From NCBI GenBank assembly GCA_018398805.1, contig JAGFBZ010002332.1, positions 456,904-520,903 on the forward strand: a DNA stretch of 64,000 nucleotides, read 5' to 3'. Within the stretch, counting starts at the first letter, position 1. Each line of letters begins with the position of its first letter. This DNA comes from Hirundichthys speculiger. Taxonomy: Eukaryota > Chordata > Actinopteri > Beloniformes > Exocoetidae. The translations under genes and the position numbers were made by a program. The notes beneath the pieces were generated by a model. That model saw only the letters and a list, made by a program, of their open reading frames with translations, was not told where the DNA came from and made no database searches. Shown here piece by piece: positions 13,847 to 24,205 of this stretch.

Positions 13847-13849
<3 letters not shown>

Positions 13850-13918
13850 GAAAGCATGTCTGTAAAATTGTTGTTCTGCCCCCGTAATGAATGCGCCAAA
13901 GCAACTAAAATTGCGTTA

Positions 13919-14640
13919 AAAACTGTCCAACATGCATTTTTAAAACCTGGAATGATAGTAGTGAATCATCCCTCTCAAGGAAAATATGAGGATGGGAAGA
14001 ATAAAAAAAAAAAAAACCTTGAATGATTATGATCAGGCTCAGTGTTATGGGACTAAACAGCTGTTTAAGTGAGTCAGTTGGAAAAAAGAAGATTTAGTTT
14101 GCGAGGGAGCATAAAGATCAGTCTATGGAGGAATGGAAAAGAGGTCATGTGATCTGATAAGTCCAGATTTACTCTATTCCAGAGGAAGAAGAGCAGAGCA
14201 TGAAGTCATTCCTGGTGCCTACCATACAAGCCTGTGGTGGTAGTATTATGATCTGGGTCGGGTCAGCTGGTAGGTTGAACTAACAAATTCTGTGCCCAGA
14301 AAATAAGGCCGGCTGACTTCCTGAATATACTGAAAGAGCAGTTTTTTTTGTTCTTCCATCAGTAGATTTCCTTTTCTTCCCTTTATGTATACTGAGATGA
14401 CAGCGCCAGGATTCATCAAGGCTCAAAATGTGACAGGGTGGATCAGGGAGCATGAGAAATCAGAGAGCAGTCTGATTCTCCCATATTCGGTACAAGACCT
14501 TGGTTAATAGTTAATAACTCTGGATAGAAGGAGATGGTATGAAAATGCAAAGGCTTATAGGAAGAACGCCACAGGCAGATACGAGCTGTATTTGAAGGTA
14601 AGATGCTCCAACACAATATTACGGTGCAAGACTTGTATAT
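13919..14640 (+). mobile_element. Decayed Tc1-like transposon remnant
   Basis: This stretch follows the element at 37250-38490 in the same order and orientation: AACTGTCCAACA, then a GGGA-TGAACAGCTG-like junction, GGGAGCATAAAGAT, GGTCATGTGATCTGATAAGTCC (the region encoding the first catalytic Asp), a TGTGGTGGTAGTATTATGATCTGG block, TTCCTGAATATACTGAA, and GCCAGGATTCATCAAGG (second Asp region). Terminal repeats and most of the N-terminal domain are gone, and many indels destroy the frame. It is clearly older or more damaged than the 37250 copy. It is the second of three copies of this family in the window. Confidence 0.75.
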
Positions 14641-14859
14641 CATTTTGTGCTATTTGACAGTAATCTATAATACTATACGAATCAGCTTACTCAATTATGA
14701 GTTTTTTGGATTTGTGACTTATGGAAATGTATATTGATATCTCAAATTTCTAACCAGGAACTGTGATGGTTGGCACTATTGTCGCACTCTGGGAATCTTT
14801 CCATTTAGGGTCCTTGTGGGCGCCAAGGTACCAAGACTGGCGTCTCAAAATGAGTTTTA

Positions 14860-14945
14860 GGTTGTCTTAGGTTGGCCCTGTGACGGACTGGAAACAGCTG
14901 GGAGAGGCTTCGGCCGTGGACAAGATGAGGCAAGTATAGAAGAGA
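14860..14945 (+). repeat. L2-type LINE tail fragment, internally shortened
   Basis: The words GGCCCTGTGACGGACTGG, ACAGCTGGGAGAGGCT and GGACAAGATGAGGCAAGTATAGAAGA occur in the order seen in the 3-prime end of fish L2-type LINEs and the SINEs that borrow their tails. The usual intervening sequence between the first two is missing. Very short and diverged. Confidence 0.45.
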
Positions 14946-15833
14946 AGAGCTGTCCTTGTCACAGATACGTGGGGAGATAAAAGTGATGCTAATAGCTGAT
15001 GTATGATCATCATTGCTAACAGTGTGTGCTGATGCGTCAAATGGTGAGGACCTCATTGACATTGTTTTTTGAAAAAAAAAGAAAAGGTATGGCACCTATA
15101 ACTTCAAAATTTCCACATCATTTCAGATCTTTACCTATCAAAAAAAAATTGAAACTGCCTGCAGAAAAACTGACAACAAGAACAAAAGGATCTCCATGAA
15201 GTATTGTGGGACTCATTTATAGTAAAGAACAGAGCATGTCGCTGATCAATACTGAATTCTTGCTAAAACATTAACATCTGTCAGATGGAAGAGAGCATCT
15301 TTTTTTTCTTTTGAGCCTGTCCTTTACTACAGGGATACCAGAACCCTTTCACTCAGATGATCTGATGCAAAAGAAGCCTCATTTGATTATAACATCATTA
15401 CTCATCCCAACGCTGTTGTGAGCACTTATAAATTGTAGACCTTCATGCGCCCTGAGCAGACAGATGCTTTTCTTTCTAGATGGTTAAATGTTATCATGCA
15501 TTGTCTTTCAACAGTTTCTACACAGGGAAAATCATGGGTTTCTGAAGCAACTAAATGGAGCTGAATACACAAAGTACAAGAGACAAAACCCCTGAAATCA
15601 ATTGTACTGTGTTGAAAACAATTCCCGCAACGAGTTAATCAGTTTTTATTTGTGCGACGTTCAGCCCTCCCACTCGAACAACAGAGGCTCCGCTGCAGCC
15701 GAGACAGACTTTATATGCAAGAAGTTGCCTTTTTCTGCCACAAAAGATGATGAAGGCATCCTTTTTATCCCTTTGTTTTGACACAGATATTCAAATAATT
15801 AATTGGAAAATTAGTTTTCCAAATGTCCTTTAT

Positions 15834-15879
15834 TGTTTATTAGCCTTTCAGAACTCTATTTTTGAAAGGCTAATAAACA
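15834..15879. repeat. Perfect 17-bp inverted repeat (hairpin)
   Basis: GTTTATTAGCCTTTCA at 15835-15850 is matched by its exact reverse complement at 15863-15878. One more pair (15834/15879) extends the stem to 17 bp around a 12-base loop. A second small hairpin, GGAAAATTAGTTTTCC, lies at about 15805-15820. No known element boundary coincides with either. Confidence 0.8.
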
Positions 15880-16043
15880 TAAATGCCAATGAAGATTTGA
15901 TTAGGCACGGGAAAATAAAGTTGACACTGAGCAAGTGAGTCTGTGTCACCTACTTAAACAGGTAGAACAGACTGTTGGGCCTTTTATTTAGCTATTCAGT
16001 GAAAAGATTAGTCACAATTTGTCTAATATGAGAATTACTCATA

Positions 16044-16410
16044 CAGTCATGGAAAAAATTATTAGATCCACCCTTGTTTTCTTCAGTTTCTTGTTCATTT
16101 TAATGCCTGGTACAACTAAAGATACATTTGTTTGGACAAACATAACGATAACCACAAAGATTGCTCGTAAGAGTTTTGTTTAAGAGCTGATATCTTACCA
16201 TTTTCCATGGTTTTCTTGATTATGACCTAAATCACTTAAGTTTTTACATCAGTAGCTATGGCGTTGTACTGCCAACAACACTGCTTTTATGCATTCAGTG
16301 TTTTCTTTTCTGTCTGTTTTAGTCACATGATGACGTTTAGTGGTACCAGGTATTAAAATGAACAAGAAAGTGAAGAAAAAATGGTGGTCTAATAATTTTT
16401 TCCATGACTG
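16044..16410. mobile_element. Tc1/mariner-type MITE, copy 1
   Basis: A 367-bp element begins CAGTCATGGAAAAAATTATT and ends with the reverse complement AATAATTTTTTCCATGACTG, so the terminal inverted repeats are nearly perfect over about 29 bp. TA dinucleotides flank it at 16042-16043 and 16411-16412, the target duplication of Tc1/mariner elements. It has no coding capacity. A second copy at 53119-53484 differs by only about a dozen substitutions and one indel, so the family was active relatively recently. Confidence 0.85.
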
Positions 16411-16487
16411 TATATATGAAAAATAAATTCCTCTGACTTAAAGGTAGAGTAAGGGATTTCTAAATGATGATGTTCATGTGATGATAT

Positions 16488-17810
16488 GAATGAATGAATG
16501 AATGAATGCTTTATTTCAGTTTAAAAACAAAAATTAAATCATGTTTTTACAAAAGAATTCATCAAATAGCAACAGAAAAAGGAGTAGGCTGAAGCCCCAA
16601 GGCTTATTTTTGCCTATCCTATACCATCAAAGGATTAACTGAATAATTCACAATAAAACATCAGTACTAGTACATCATTACAAAACACACAAGTTAAACT
16701 GAAAAAATGAATTTGAATCATTAAAATGAACTCAAATCATTAAATTTCATTATAACTTTTGATAGGACTAGATTTTAAAGTCTTCTTGAAGACTAACATA
16801 GAATTATACATTTTTATTTAATCGTTCAATCCATTCCATAATTTAACACCCAAAACTGACAAACATCTGTACTTTAGATTAGTTCTGACTTTGTGAGTTT
16901 CAAACATTAACAACCCCTTTAAATTATAAACCACCTGCTTTAGCTTAAACATTTTTTGAATACAAACGGGAATTGTCTTAATTACCACTCGAAACATAAT
17001 TTCTAATGTTTTTGAATATACAATGTCCAAAAATTTTTATGTGTGTGATCTTATAAAAAGCTGATTTGTAGAATCACAGTATTTAGCTCCATTTATTATC
17101 CTATTAGCCCTTTTCTGCAATTTAATTATTGGATCTAGGTTTGTTTTGTATGCATTTCCCCAAATTTCATCACAGTATGTCATATAAAGCATCACAAGTG
17201 AAAAGTACAGCAAATGAAGGCAGCTCTTATTCAGTAAATCTCTTGTTTTGTAAAGAAAAGAAATAGACTTGGATAATTTCTGTTTTACATGTTTTATGTG
17301 AGGCTTCCAACAAACTTTATCATCTATTATTACTCCCAAAAACTTAGTTTCATATACTCTTTCAATTTCAACATTGTTTATATTCAGTTTTACCTCAATT
17401 TTAGTCCGTTTACCACCAGACAACATACATTTAGTTTTACTTTCATTTAGCGATAGCTTTTCTTAAAGCAAACCATTTGGTTATTTTCATCAACTTATTT
17501 CTACAGTTTTTAACAACTCCTTTATGTTCCCTCCAGAACAAAATAAATATTATTTTAATAATAAAAATAAAAATAATATTTTAATGTATCACTTACTGTA
17601 CAAATATTTATATAAAGTATAAATAACTTTGGTCCCAACACTGAGCCTTGTGGAACTCCACACGTTACATGCTTAAGATGAGATTTAATATCATCAATGC
17701 TCACATATTGAAACCTATTATTTAAGTAACTTCATAACCAAAGTTGTGCTATACCTCTTATGCCATACCGCTCACATTTCTGTAGAAATGTGAGATATTT
17801 AAACAGACTA
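16488..17810 (-). mobile_element. 5-prime-truncated non-LTR retrotransposon (LINE)
   Basis: Read on the minus strand, the element has the C-terminal part of a reverse transcriptase, an AT-rich 3-prime untranslated region with AATAAA at 16510-16515, and a terminal (ATTC)n tail at 16488-16508 in place of poly(A). This is the arrangement of Jockey/CR1-group LINEs in fish. The 5-prime end is lost just upstream of the palm domain, near 17800. It sits inside a TTAA-flanked element, so it inserted later. I found no clear target-site duplication. Confidence 0.8.
16818..17800 (-). pseudogene. LINE reverse transcriptase, C-terminal part
   Basis: The RT signature GVPQGSVLGP is encoded at about 17630-17660, preceded by ERYGIRGIAQLW. 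Downstream, the open frame 17037-17426 contains ETKFLGVIIDDKVCWKPHI and LQKRANRIINGAK, both typical of the region after the RT palm in Jockey/CR1-group LINEs. An in-frame TAA at 17037-17039 separates it from the C-terminal frame 16818-17030 (KTIPVCIQKMFKLK, LSVLGVKLWNGLND). The place where the catalytic FADD motif is expected (about 17530-17585) is instead an AT-rich inverted repeat, and a stop lies upstream near LW. The protein cannot be functional. Confidence 0.8.
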
Positions 17811-18185
17811 AAAGTCTAAAAACAGTCCTCCTAGAGAAAACACGTCGTCTCATGAACACTCCCAGGCCTCCTCCCTCCTCTCCCCTACTAGTTTGGTTAC
17901 AAAATAAGTTACTTTTGCAAAGTTGTCTTGAATTAATTTATACTGACCTATGATGCCAGTTTATGATGCTTTGATCAAATCTGTCCAAGTCCTTCCAGAG
18001 CTGAAAAGCAATCTGGATGTACCCCACCCCCAGCTTTTGGATGGTCAGGATCATTCAATTAATGTACCATGAAGTTGTCTTTGTTAGTAATCCTGAATCA
18101 CTTACCCTACCTTTAATTATCCCATAAAATTGAGCAAGTGTGGCCACGTCTTTACCAGATAACAGACAAGCAAAATAGATGAATA

Positions 18186-19838
18186 CAAGGGCGTAACCAT
18201 GGTATAGACATTGGGGGGGTCCAAATGAGAGCCCTCCCCCAGAATTTTTTTTAAAGGTGCATTTCCCACATTTCTGTGATTTTTATTTATTGACCATCTA
18301 AAATCACATTTAAAAGAATAGTCTGCAATTTCTCTGAGATAGTAGCGAATAGGATAGCTTCCAGCTGGGAAAAATTACATGCCTAAAGCATGTTGATGTA
18401 AATATTGTGATTGGAACAACAAAAAGTCCATAGCACACGATGGATTCCAAAGTTTATTTGTATTTTGTTGATTTGTCTCAAAATGAATGTCTGCACATTT
18501 ACACTGAAACGTTTAATGTGAATGAAATCATAGATTTGTACAAATAATTAAATGTAAAATATAGATTTCAATTGAATATATATACAGATTTATTCATTTG
18601 ACATTAAAAAAAATAGTGTGGCCTGTCCTTACACAATCCCTCTCCCTGTCTCTCTGTGCTGCCTGCATTATGAGCAGATATTATTATTGTACCAGAAGAA
18701 TAACTGACTCTGAGGAAAATTTTATCTAGAATATTCTGCTTTTCTTACTAGTTTATTTACTGCTGACACGTAGGCTTAGGTTAAAACAAATGTCATCAAG
18801 CTGTTGAGTCTTGTATTCCAGTGTCTCACCTGATCATCCATGTCTTCAGAGACTGTCCCTGTCTGGCCTGTCCTTACAGCATCCCTCTCCCTGTCTCTCT
18901 GTGCTACCTGCATTATGACCAGATATTATTATTGTACCAGAAGAATAACTGACTCTGAGGAAAACTTTATTTAGAATATTCTGTTTTTCTTACTAGTTTT
19001 ATTTACTGCTGACACGTAGGCTTAGGTTAAAACAAATGTCATCAAGCTGTTGAGTCTTGTATTCCAGTGTCTCACCTGATCATCTATGTCTTCAGAGACT
19101 GTCCCTGTCTGGCCTGTCCTTACAGCATCCCTCTCGCTGTCTCTCTGTGCTGCCTGCATTATGACCAGATATTATTATTGGACCAGAAGAACAATAACTG
19201 ACCCTGAGGATCTTTTTAATTTGATACATTAAATATTTTGCTTGTATTTCTAGCGTTACACACACACACACATACACACGACACACGGAGAGAGAAAACA
19301 GCAGCACACACGGAAGACACATCATATCATATGATACAGTCTCTTCACTTCAAGCTAGCTAGCTCAACTAACAAACTGAGCCCTTTTTAACGAGCTAAAT
19401 ATTTCAAATTAATTAAAAATTAACACACTCAGTATGACAACATCACTCCTCTTTAGCTATCTAGTTGCTTACTGTCTGAAAAAACTTTGTATGTCCTGTT
19501 TTTTCTGCTTTTTGGGTTTTGCTTTTCTTTCACATTCAAGCTCTCTATTGTTTCCTCTGTCGGAGCCGGTGCTTCAAACCGAGAGCCGTTAAATGGGCGC
19601 AACCAAGTGTACAACTGGGAGGGGGAGGTCACACACTTTAGTTTTCCTTATAAACGGTAATAAATTGATCGGTAAATATTTGGAAATAACAAGAGACGGA
19701 CTGTTGAGCCAGGTTTCATAAAAGGAGGAAATATTTAACATATTTACACATAATATTGGGGGGGGACAGATTGGTATTTTCCCAGTATTGGGGGGGACAC
19801 GACCCCCCCCCCCCAAAGAATGCGTGGTTACGCCCATG
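18186..19838. mobile_element. hAT-type DNA transposon (GGGCGTAACCA family)
   Basis: The ends CAAGGGCGTAACCATGG and, reverse-complemented, CATGGGCGTAACCACGC form terminal inverted repeats starting with CA. An exact 8-bp duplication GATGAATA flanks them (18178-18185 and 19839-19846), diagnostic of a hAT-like insertion. Long G and C runs follow the terminal repeats on both sides. No transposase frame survives. The interior carries about 2.4 copies of a 246-bp tandem repeat and a short CA-rich stretch near 19260-19290. The element is non-autonomous. Confidence 0.85.
18620..19210. repeat. 246-bp tandem repeat inside the hAT element
   Basis: Unit 1 (18620-18864) and unit 2 (18865-19110) begin GGCCTGTCCTTACA and match at nearly every position. 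Unit 3 (19111 to about 19210) is a partial copy ending soon after ATAACTGACCCTGAGGA. Each full unit contains CTCTCCCTGTCTCTCTGTGC, GACCAGATATTATTATTG and ATCAAGCTGTTGAGTCTTG. The array lies wholly within the transposon ends. Confidence 0.9.
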
Positions 19839-19846
19839 GATGAATA

Positions 19847-22184
19847 GCAGTGTAGTAATTATTTAAAATACCAAACATTAATTAACAAATCTTTATATTC
19901 AGCTTGTGAAATGCTGGTTTGATAAAATACCATTTACATTTTTTTAAAACCATGAATAAACTTTTTTTAGAAGTATTTTTTTTTCCATCTTCTACATGGT
20001 GGGATTTACGGTGCTATCCGGAGAGCTTTATCCACAGCTATCCTTCATTTGCGCTGGATGACTCCCACACTAGCTTTACTTTGCAATCGAGCGATGCCAC
20101 ATCAGTGGAACGATGCCACATCAGTGGAACAGCCCAAAGTGAAAGAAAGAAGAAGAAGAAAACAAATCTGAACGACTTTTACAGTAAATCTATTGCATCT
20201 GTCTGAGTCCTCACTGATAAATGAGTCTCCCTGGTGTCCTTGTGTCACTCCGTCATAGCTGATGGTGCTATGAAGCTGTTTTCCCCATGAACAAACTCTT
20301 TGTTAAGAAAGGATGGGAGGGGGGTTATTGATCATTTGTTCCTTTTTAAGTCTAATTATCCACTCCACCGCCAGTTGCTGTTATTGATATCCTGCTCTTC
20401 ATCTCTACTCTTCACAAACCAAAAAAAAAAAAATCTTAATGGTCAACTGTTCAAAGGACAAAAGGAAGCACTTGGCCGCTTGTGCATTTCCTCCATTTGC
20501 AGCAAAAGTCAAAATATTTAATACAAACTAATCTGCTGAGTAATGAGCAGCCAGTTTGCAGTTATCAAGTGTGTCTTAAATTAGAGGTTTCTGCAATTAA
20601 TGAAAAGCGAGCCCGAGGCTGTCACATCCATCATGATTGGCGCCCTCTGCTAATTCTTTAATATATAGATTTCATGCTCATGCTAGAAATAGACCAAAAA
20701 AAAAAAAAAAAGACTGAATGTGATGCATAATGAGAGGAAAAACAGTGATTCAGAATGTCAAATATCCTCACAGCTCTGAAAGCATGCGCGGTCAAAATGC
20801 CCTTGACACAACCTTTTTAGCTACGAATTGGCCAAGGCTCTCATCACAAACAGCTGCATTATTCACAGAAAAGAAAAAAAAAAGGTGCGCTGCAAATTCC
20901 AATGAACCCTGGCACGAGAAAGACCCCGTTTATTGAAACGGTCCAGCCGTGATAATGAAGGAGCATTCATCTATTCCAATGGTTTGATAAAGCATCGGCG
21001 GAGCTCGCCAGCCGCACTAATGGATTAGAATTTAATACGGGGCCAGTTTTTATTAAAACAAGTGTCCCTCAGGAAAATCCTTGGCAGAGGGGTTGTTGTG
21101 GTAAACAACACCCAAGGACTGACGAACTTTCTCTTATGTCACATCTCTTTCTGCCTCCCGCTCCTCACCCCCCCCCCCCCCCCCCCCCCACCCACCATCA
21201 CCATGCTAGGTAGTGATTGATTCGCTTTCTCTTGTGAGCGATGATAAGCTGCAAACTCATTAAGACGGCCGCCGCCACATCCTGTTGCACAAGATCCAAA
21301 TCATACATCCTCCATCCTCTTCATGTGGAACTTCCTGAATTATTGAGGCAGTTTATTTAAGTGAACTGCCGGCCTAACAAAGGACAGACACCTTCAAAGT
21401 GGTGGATTAGAGCTCTCATTCAAGGAGGATTTGGACTCTTGTGTTACTTTTTTTTGTACTCTGAAAACCCATATAACATAAATTTGATCTTCAGGTGACA
21501 AAATGATGAACACCCCCTTTTGAGACTGATCCAGGAGGGATGCAGACACGGCCATGGCCACAATTACTTGTCTCATTTTGACAGCTGATAGAAGCAATTG
21601 TTACATTTGTGGAGTTTTGCCAGTGGCAGATTGTGAACTTTCAATGTGAAATGAGGGGTTATCAATTTATTGGGAGCAGGAATTCCTGTCGTTACAATGT
21701 GGGACATGGTTTTCTTGAATTTTATTTAACCAACAATTGAAGAATTTGAATAATTATGTTGCAAATTATCAGTTAACTACTTTCTACACATCAGTCATGA
21801 ACAAAACCCAGAGATTATCCGGAGTGGGTGATCCACCCTTTTCTGACCGAGACTCACAGGAGATGCTTCTCACCCCAACTGCTTCACGCTTGATTGCAGG
21901 TCTCCAGTCAAAAAAAAAAAGCCAACTGGACCTCGTGATCTGCAACCAGGAAAGACACAAATATGAGTCAACTGAAACCACAATCCTCAGAAATTATGAA
22001 TAGGTTTGATTTGTCTGTCAGCAAAAGACAGCCCAAAGTGTGAGACGCCTCCACCATCAAAGCGTTGCTGTGCTAGTGCTAGTCTGCCCAGCTGGAACCT
22101 ATGGATAAACGCCCTGCCTGTGGACACACGTTGGCCCCTCCCCCAGGCATGCTGTCAGGTGGTGACATCAAGCTCTTGTTTTGT
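19847..22184. other. Intergenic DNA with simple repeats
   Basis: No gene is recognised. A 19-bp unit CGATGCCACATCAGTGGAA is duplicated exactly in tandem (20092-20110, 20111-20129). Short A runs occur near 20420 and 20700. Segments 20560-20680 and 20920-21090 look non-repetitive and could be regulatory, without proof. From about 22040 the sequence may already belong to the retroelement fragment that continues after the hAT insertion. Confidence 0.5.
21168..21189. repeat. Poly(C) tract, 22 bases
   Basis: An uninterrupted C22 run followed by ACCCACC. On the minus strand it is G22, able to form quadruplex structures. Confidence 0.9.
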
Positions 22185-22192
22185 ACAATGTC

Positions 22193-23779
22193 TAGGGCAG
22201 GGCAATGATAAAATTTTTAATCGCGATTAATCGCATGATTTTCCTGATTAATCACGATTAATCGCATTGTATACGCAAAATCAAATAATGAATTCAAAAG
22301 TAGTGTAAAGTGCACTTTTATTTAAATGGTCTGCTGCCATATGAACTAAAGTGTCATAACATTTGTGTCATGGTCTGGGTCGGCCATGGCAGCCCTGTGT
22401 GTGTCTGTGTCTGTCAAGTTGGTGTCTCTCCCTGTCTTTAGTGTTTCCTGTTTTACTTTAAAGGTCTGTCATGTCTCTATAGTTTTCTGCTTTGCTTCCT
22501 TCCCCTCATTACCACTGATTCCCTGCACCTGCTTCTCGTTTATTCCTCTGTGTATTTAAGTCCTGTCATTTTCCCCTGTTCTCTGTGGGTCCATTGTCGT
22601 GAGTATATGTTTGTGGTCCTGCATGTTTTCCTCTCGTTGTCTTGTTGGAATATAAGTTAAGTTATGTTTTTGTATTTTTGTATTTTGGACTTTTTGCAGT
22701 TTGAACGTTGTGTTTTTGGATTCTGGACTTTTGTGTTTTGTTATTAAACCTTTTTGCTTTTTGAGATCTCCTGCTCTCTGGTCCTCCTTCATACTCTGCA
22801 AACCATGATAATTTGTTGGTCAAACACTTAACATCAGCACTTGTCAGTAACACATATTTAGTGTAAATCTCATCTTAAAAAATGTAAAATAAAATAAAGC
22901 TTATTGCCACTGCCAGGGCATTAATGTCTTCCTGTTTTTATAAAAAAAATAAATAAATAAAAAAAACTTTACATACAAAATCCAACAAAATGATTGTGAC
23001 TCAGCACAATCAGAACATTAAAACAGGCAATTTCTGAGGTAACAGCAGAAACTTTTAACGGGGAGTTCAACTTGTCAGTTGTTACAAATAACCTTGTTTC
23101 TGTCGAATCCTCCGATCGGGCAAACTTTAAAATGAAAATGTCCATGTGAGAGTTCAGTAACTTTATCAAGCGAAGTATCATTCATTTTTTTCCATTTTCA
23201 ATTGTCAATCAAATTAAAACAAATTAAAAAGTGACATTTTATCAAGTTTTTTTGTTTTTTAATCTAACAAAAAAAAATGAAAATAATGCCTTTTTTTATA
23301 TTTCAATTTTAGACTTGGATCAAAAACACAAAATTAAAAAATGGGCCACAGAACTGAATTTGTTTTATAATTGAGGACTGGACTTTTTGTTGTCATTACA
23401 CATCTTTGCCACTAGATGGAGCTGCACTAAAGTTACCAGCTAGAGAACAGCAGGACAGTGAACACATGGAGCAGATCTGATGTAACATGGAGGAATGATG
23501 CGAAAGTTTTGTTGCAGTCCAGAATTTTTTTTTTCAGACAGAATTGTTAATATTGCTGCCCGAGTTGCTACCCGAAGTGTAAAGTACACAAATTTTTACT
23601 GTTCTCCATTTCTGTTTTAGCTTTTGCGCATGTTTTACATGCTTTACCTGCCAATTGTCTTTTGACTTTTCAAAATAAAAGCATGTGAGCAACATGCGTT
23701 AACGCGCGATAAAATAAATGTCTGTGTTATTAAACTGATGCGTTAAACGTGATAACGCGTGTTAACTTGCCCAGCCCTA
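22193..23779. mobile_element. hAT-type DNA transposon (TAGGGCTGGGCAA family), long copy
   Basis: The left end TAGGGCAGGGCAATGAT and right end ACTTGCCCAGCCCTA are imperfect inverted repeats. The flanks carry an exact 8-bp duplication ACAATGTC (22185-22192 and 23780-23787), the hallmark of hAT insertion. Subterminal words ATTAATCGCGATTAATCG are repeated at the left, and a related GCGCGATAA/GTTAACGCG-type pattern occurs at the right. No transposase frame is seen. A solo LTR (22366-22810) interrupts it. A shorter relative lies at 29970-30318. Confidence 0.9.
22366..22810 (+). mobile_element. Solo LTR of a retrotransposon
   Basis: The block starts TGTCATGGTCTGG and ends AAACCATGATA, short inverted ends of the TG...CA type with the last C changed to T. 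The pentamer ATTTG flanks it exactly (22361-22365 and 22811-22815), the duplication size of LTR retroelements. A polyadenylation signal ATTAAA at 22743-22748 lies near the right end, as expected for an LTR R region. No internal gag or pol remains, so this is a recombination product. Family not determined. Confidence 0.75.
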
Positions 23780-23787
23780 ACAATGTC

Positions 23788-24009
23788 CCATATAAATCTA
23801 TCAATCCGGACCAGGTCACACTGGGAACCCCTACCAGGGACTATTGTCCTGGACACCATAGCTTCACACAAACCCCTCCACCACAATAAGGTTGCAGTTC
23901 TGGAGCTGAGCTGAAGTGGTTCGGAAACCTGGTTAGGATACCTCCCAGTAACCTCCCTGGGGAGGCATTTCAGGGATGTCCAACCCAGATAAGTGGAAGT
24001 TGATGACAT
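23788..24009 (+). mobile_element. Non-LTR retrotransposon fragment with internal deletion
   Basis: The words GGAACCCCTACCAGGGA and AACCCCTCCACCACAATAAGG resemble the 5-prime region of a common fish LINE. The following GTGGTTCGGAAACCTGGTTAGGAT and CTCCCTGGGGAGGCATTTCAGGGATGTCC, then GATAAGTGGAAG, resemble its 3-prime end. The two parts are joined directly, so the middle is missing. The copy probably begins left of the hAT inserted at 22193, because the target duplication joins a continuous sequence. Assignment from remembered consensus; RTE-like clade is a guess. Confidence 0.5.
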
Positions 24010-24071
24010 TTGTAAATAGTAACCATTAGAGAGTATATCTTATATATAATTCTGCTTGTATGCCTCTGTGT

Positions 24072-24199
24072 GGCCATGCAATAGACTCGCAAACTGGCCC
24101 TGATGTACCTCGCCTCTAATCCAATCACAGCTGGGATAGGCTCCTGAATAAACCCTGAATAGGATAAAGGGTGTATGGAAAATGAATGAATAAATGAAT
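24072..24199 (+). repeat. L2-type LINE or L2-tailed SINE, 3-prime end
   Basis: GGCCATGCAATAGACTCGCAAACTGG, CTCGCCTCTAATCC, CACAGCTGGGATAGGCTCC and GGATAAAGGGTGTATGGAAAATGAATGAAT follow the order of the conserved fish L2 3-prime end, finishing in an ATGA-type tandem tail. The body upstream is absent. Confidence 0.7.
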
Positions 24200-24205
24200 T
24201 CTAAC

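Larger units (their letters stand above)
16442..18112. mobile_element. TTAA-flanked DNA element split by a LINE
   Basis: The left end AGGTAGAGTAAGGGATT (16442) and the reverse complement of the right end AGGTAGGGTAAGTGATT match at 15 of 17 positions. TTAA lies immediately outside both ends (16438-16441 and 18113-18116), the target site of piggyBac and Kolobok transposons. Without the LINE insertion (about 16488-17810) the element is roughly 350 bp, MITE size, with no coding capacity. Which TTAA superfamily it belongs to cannot be told from the ends alone. Confidence 0.6.
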
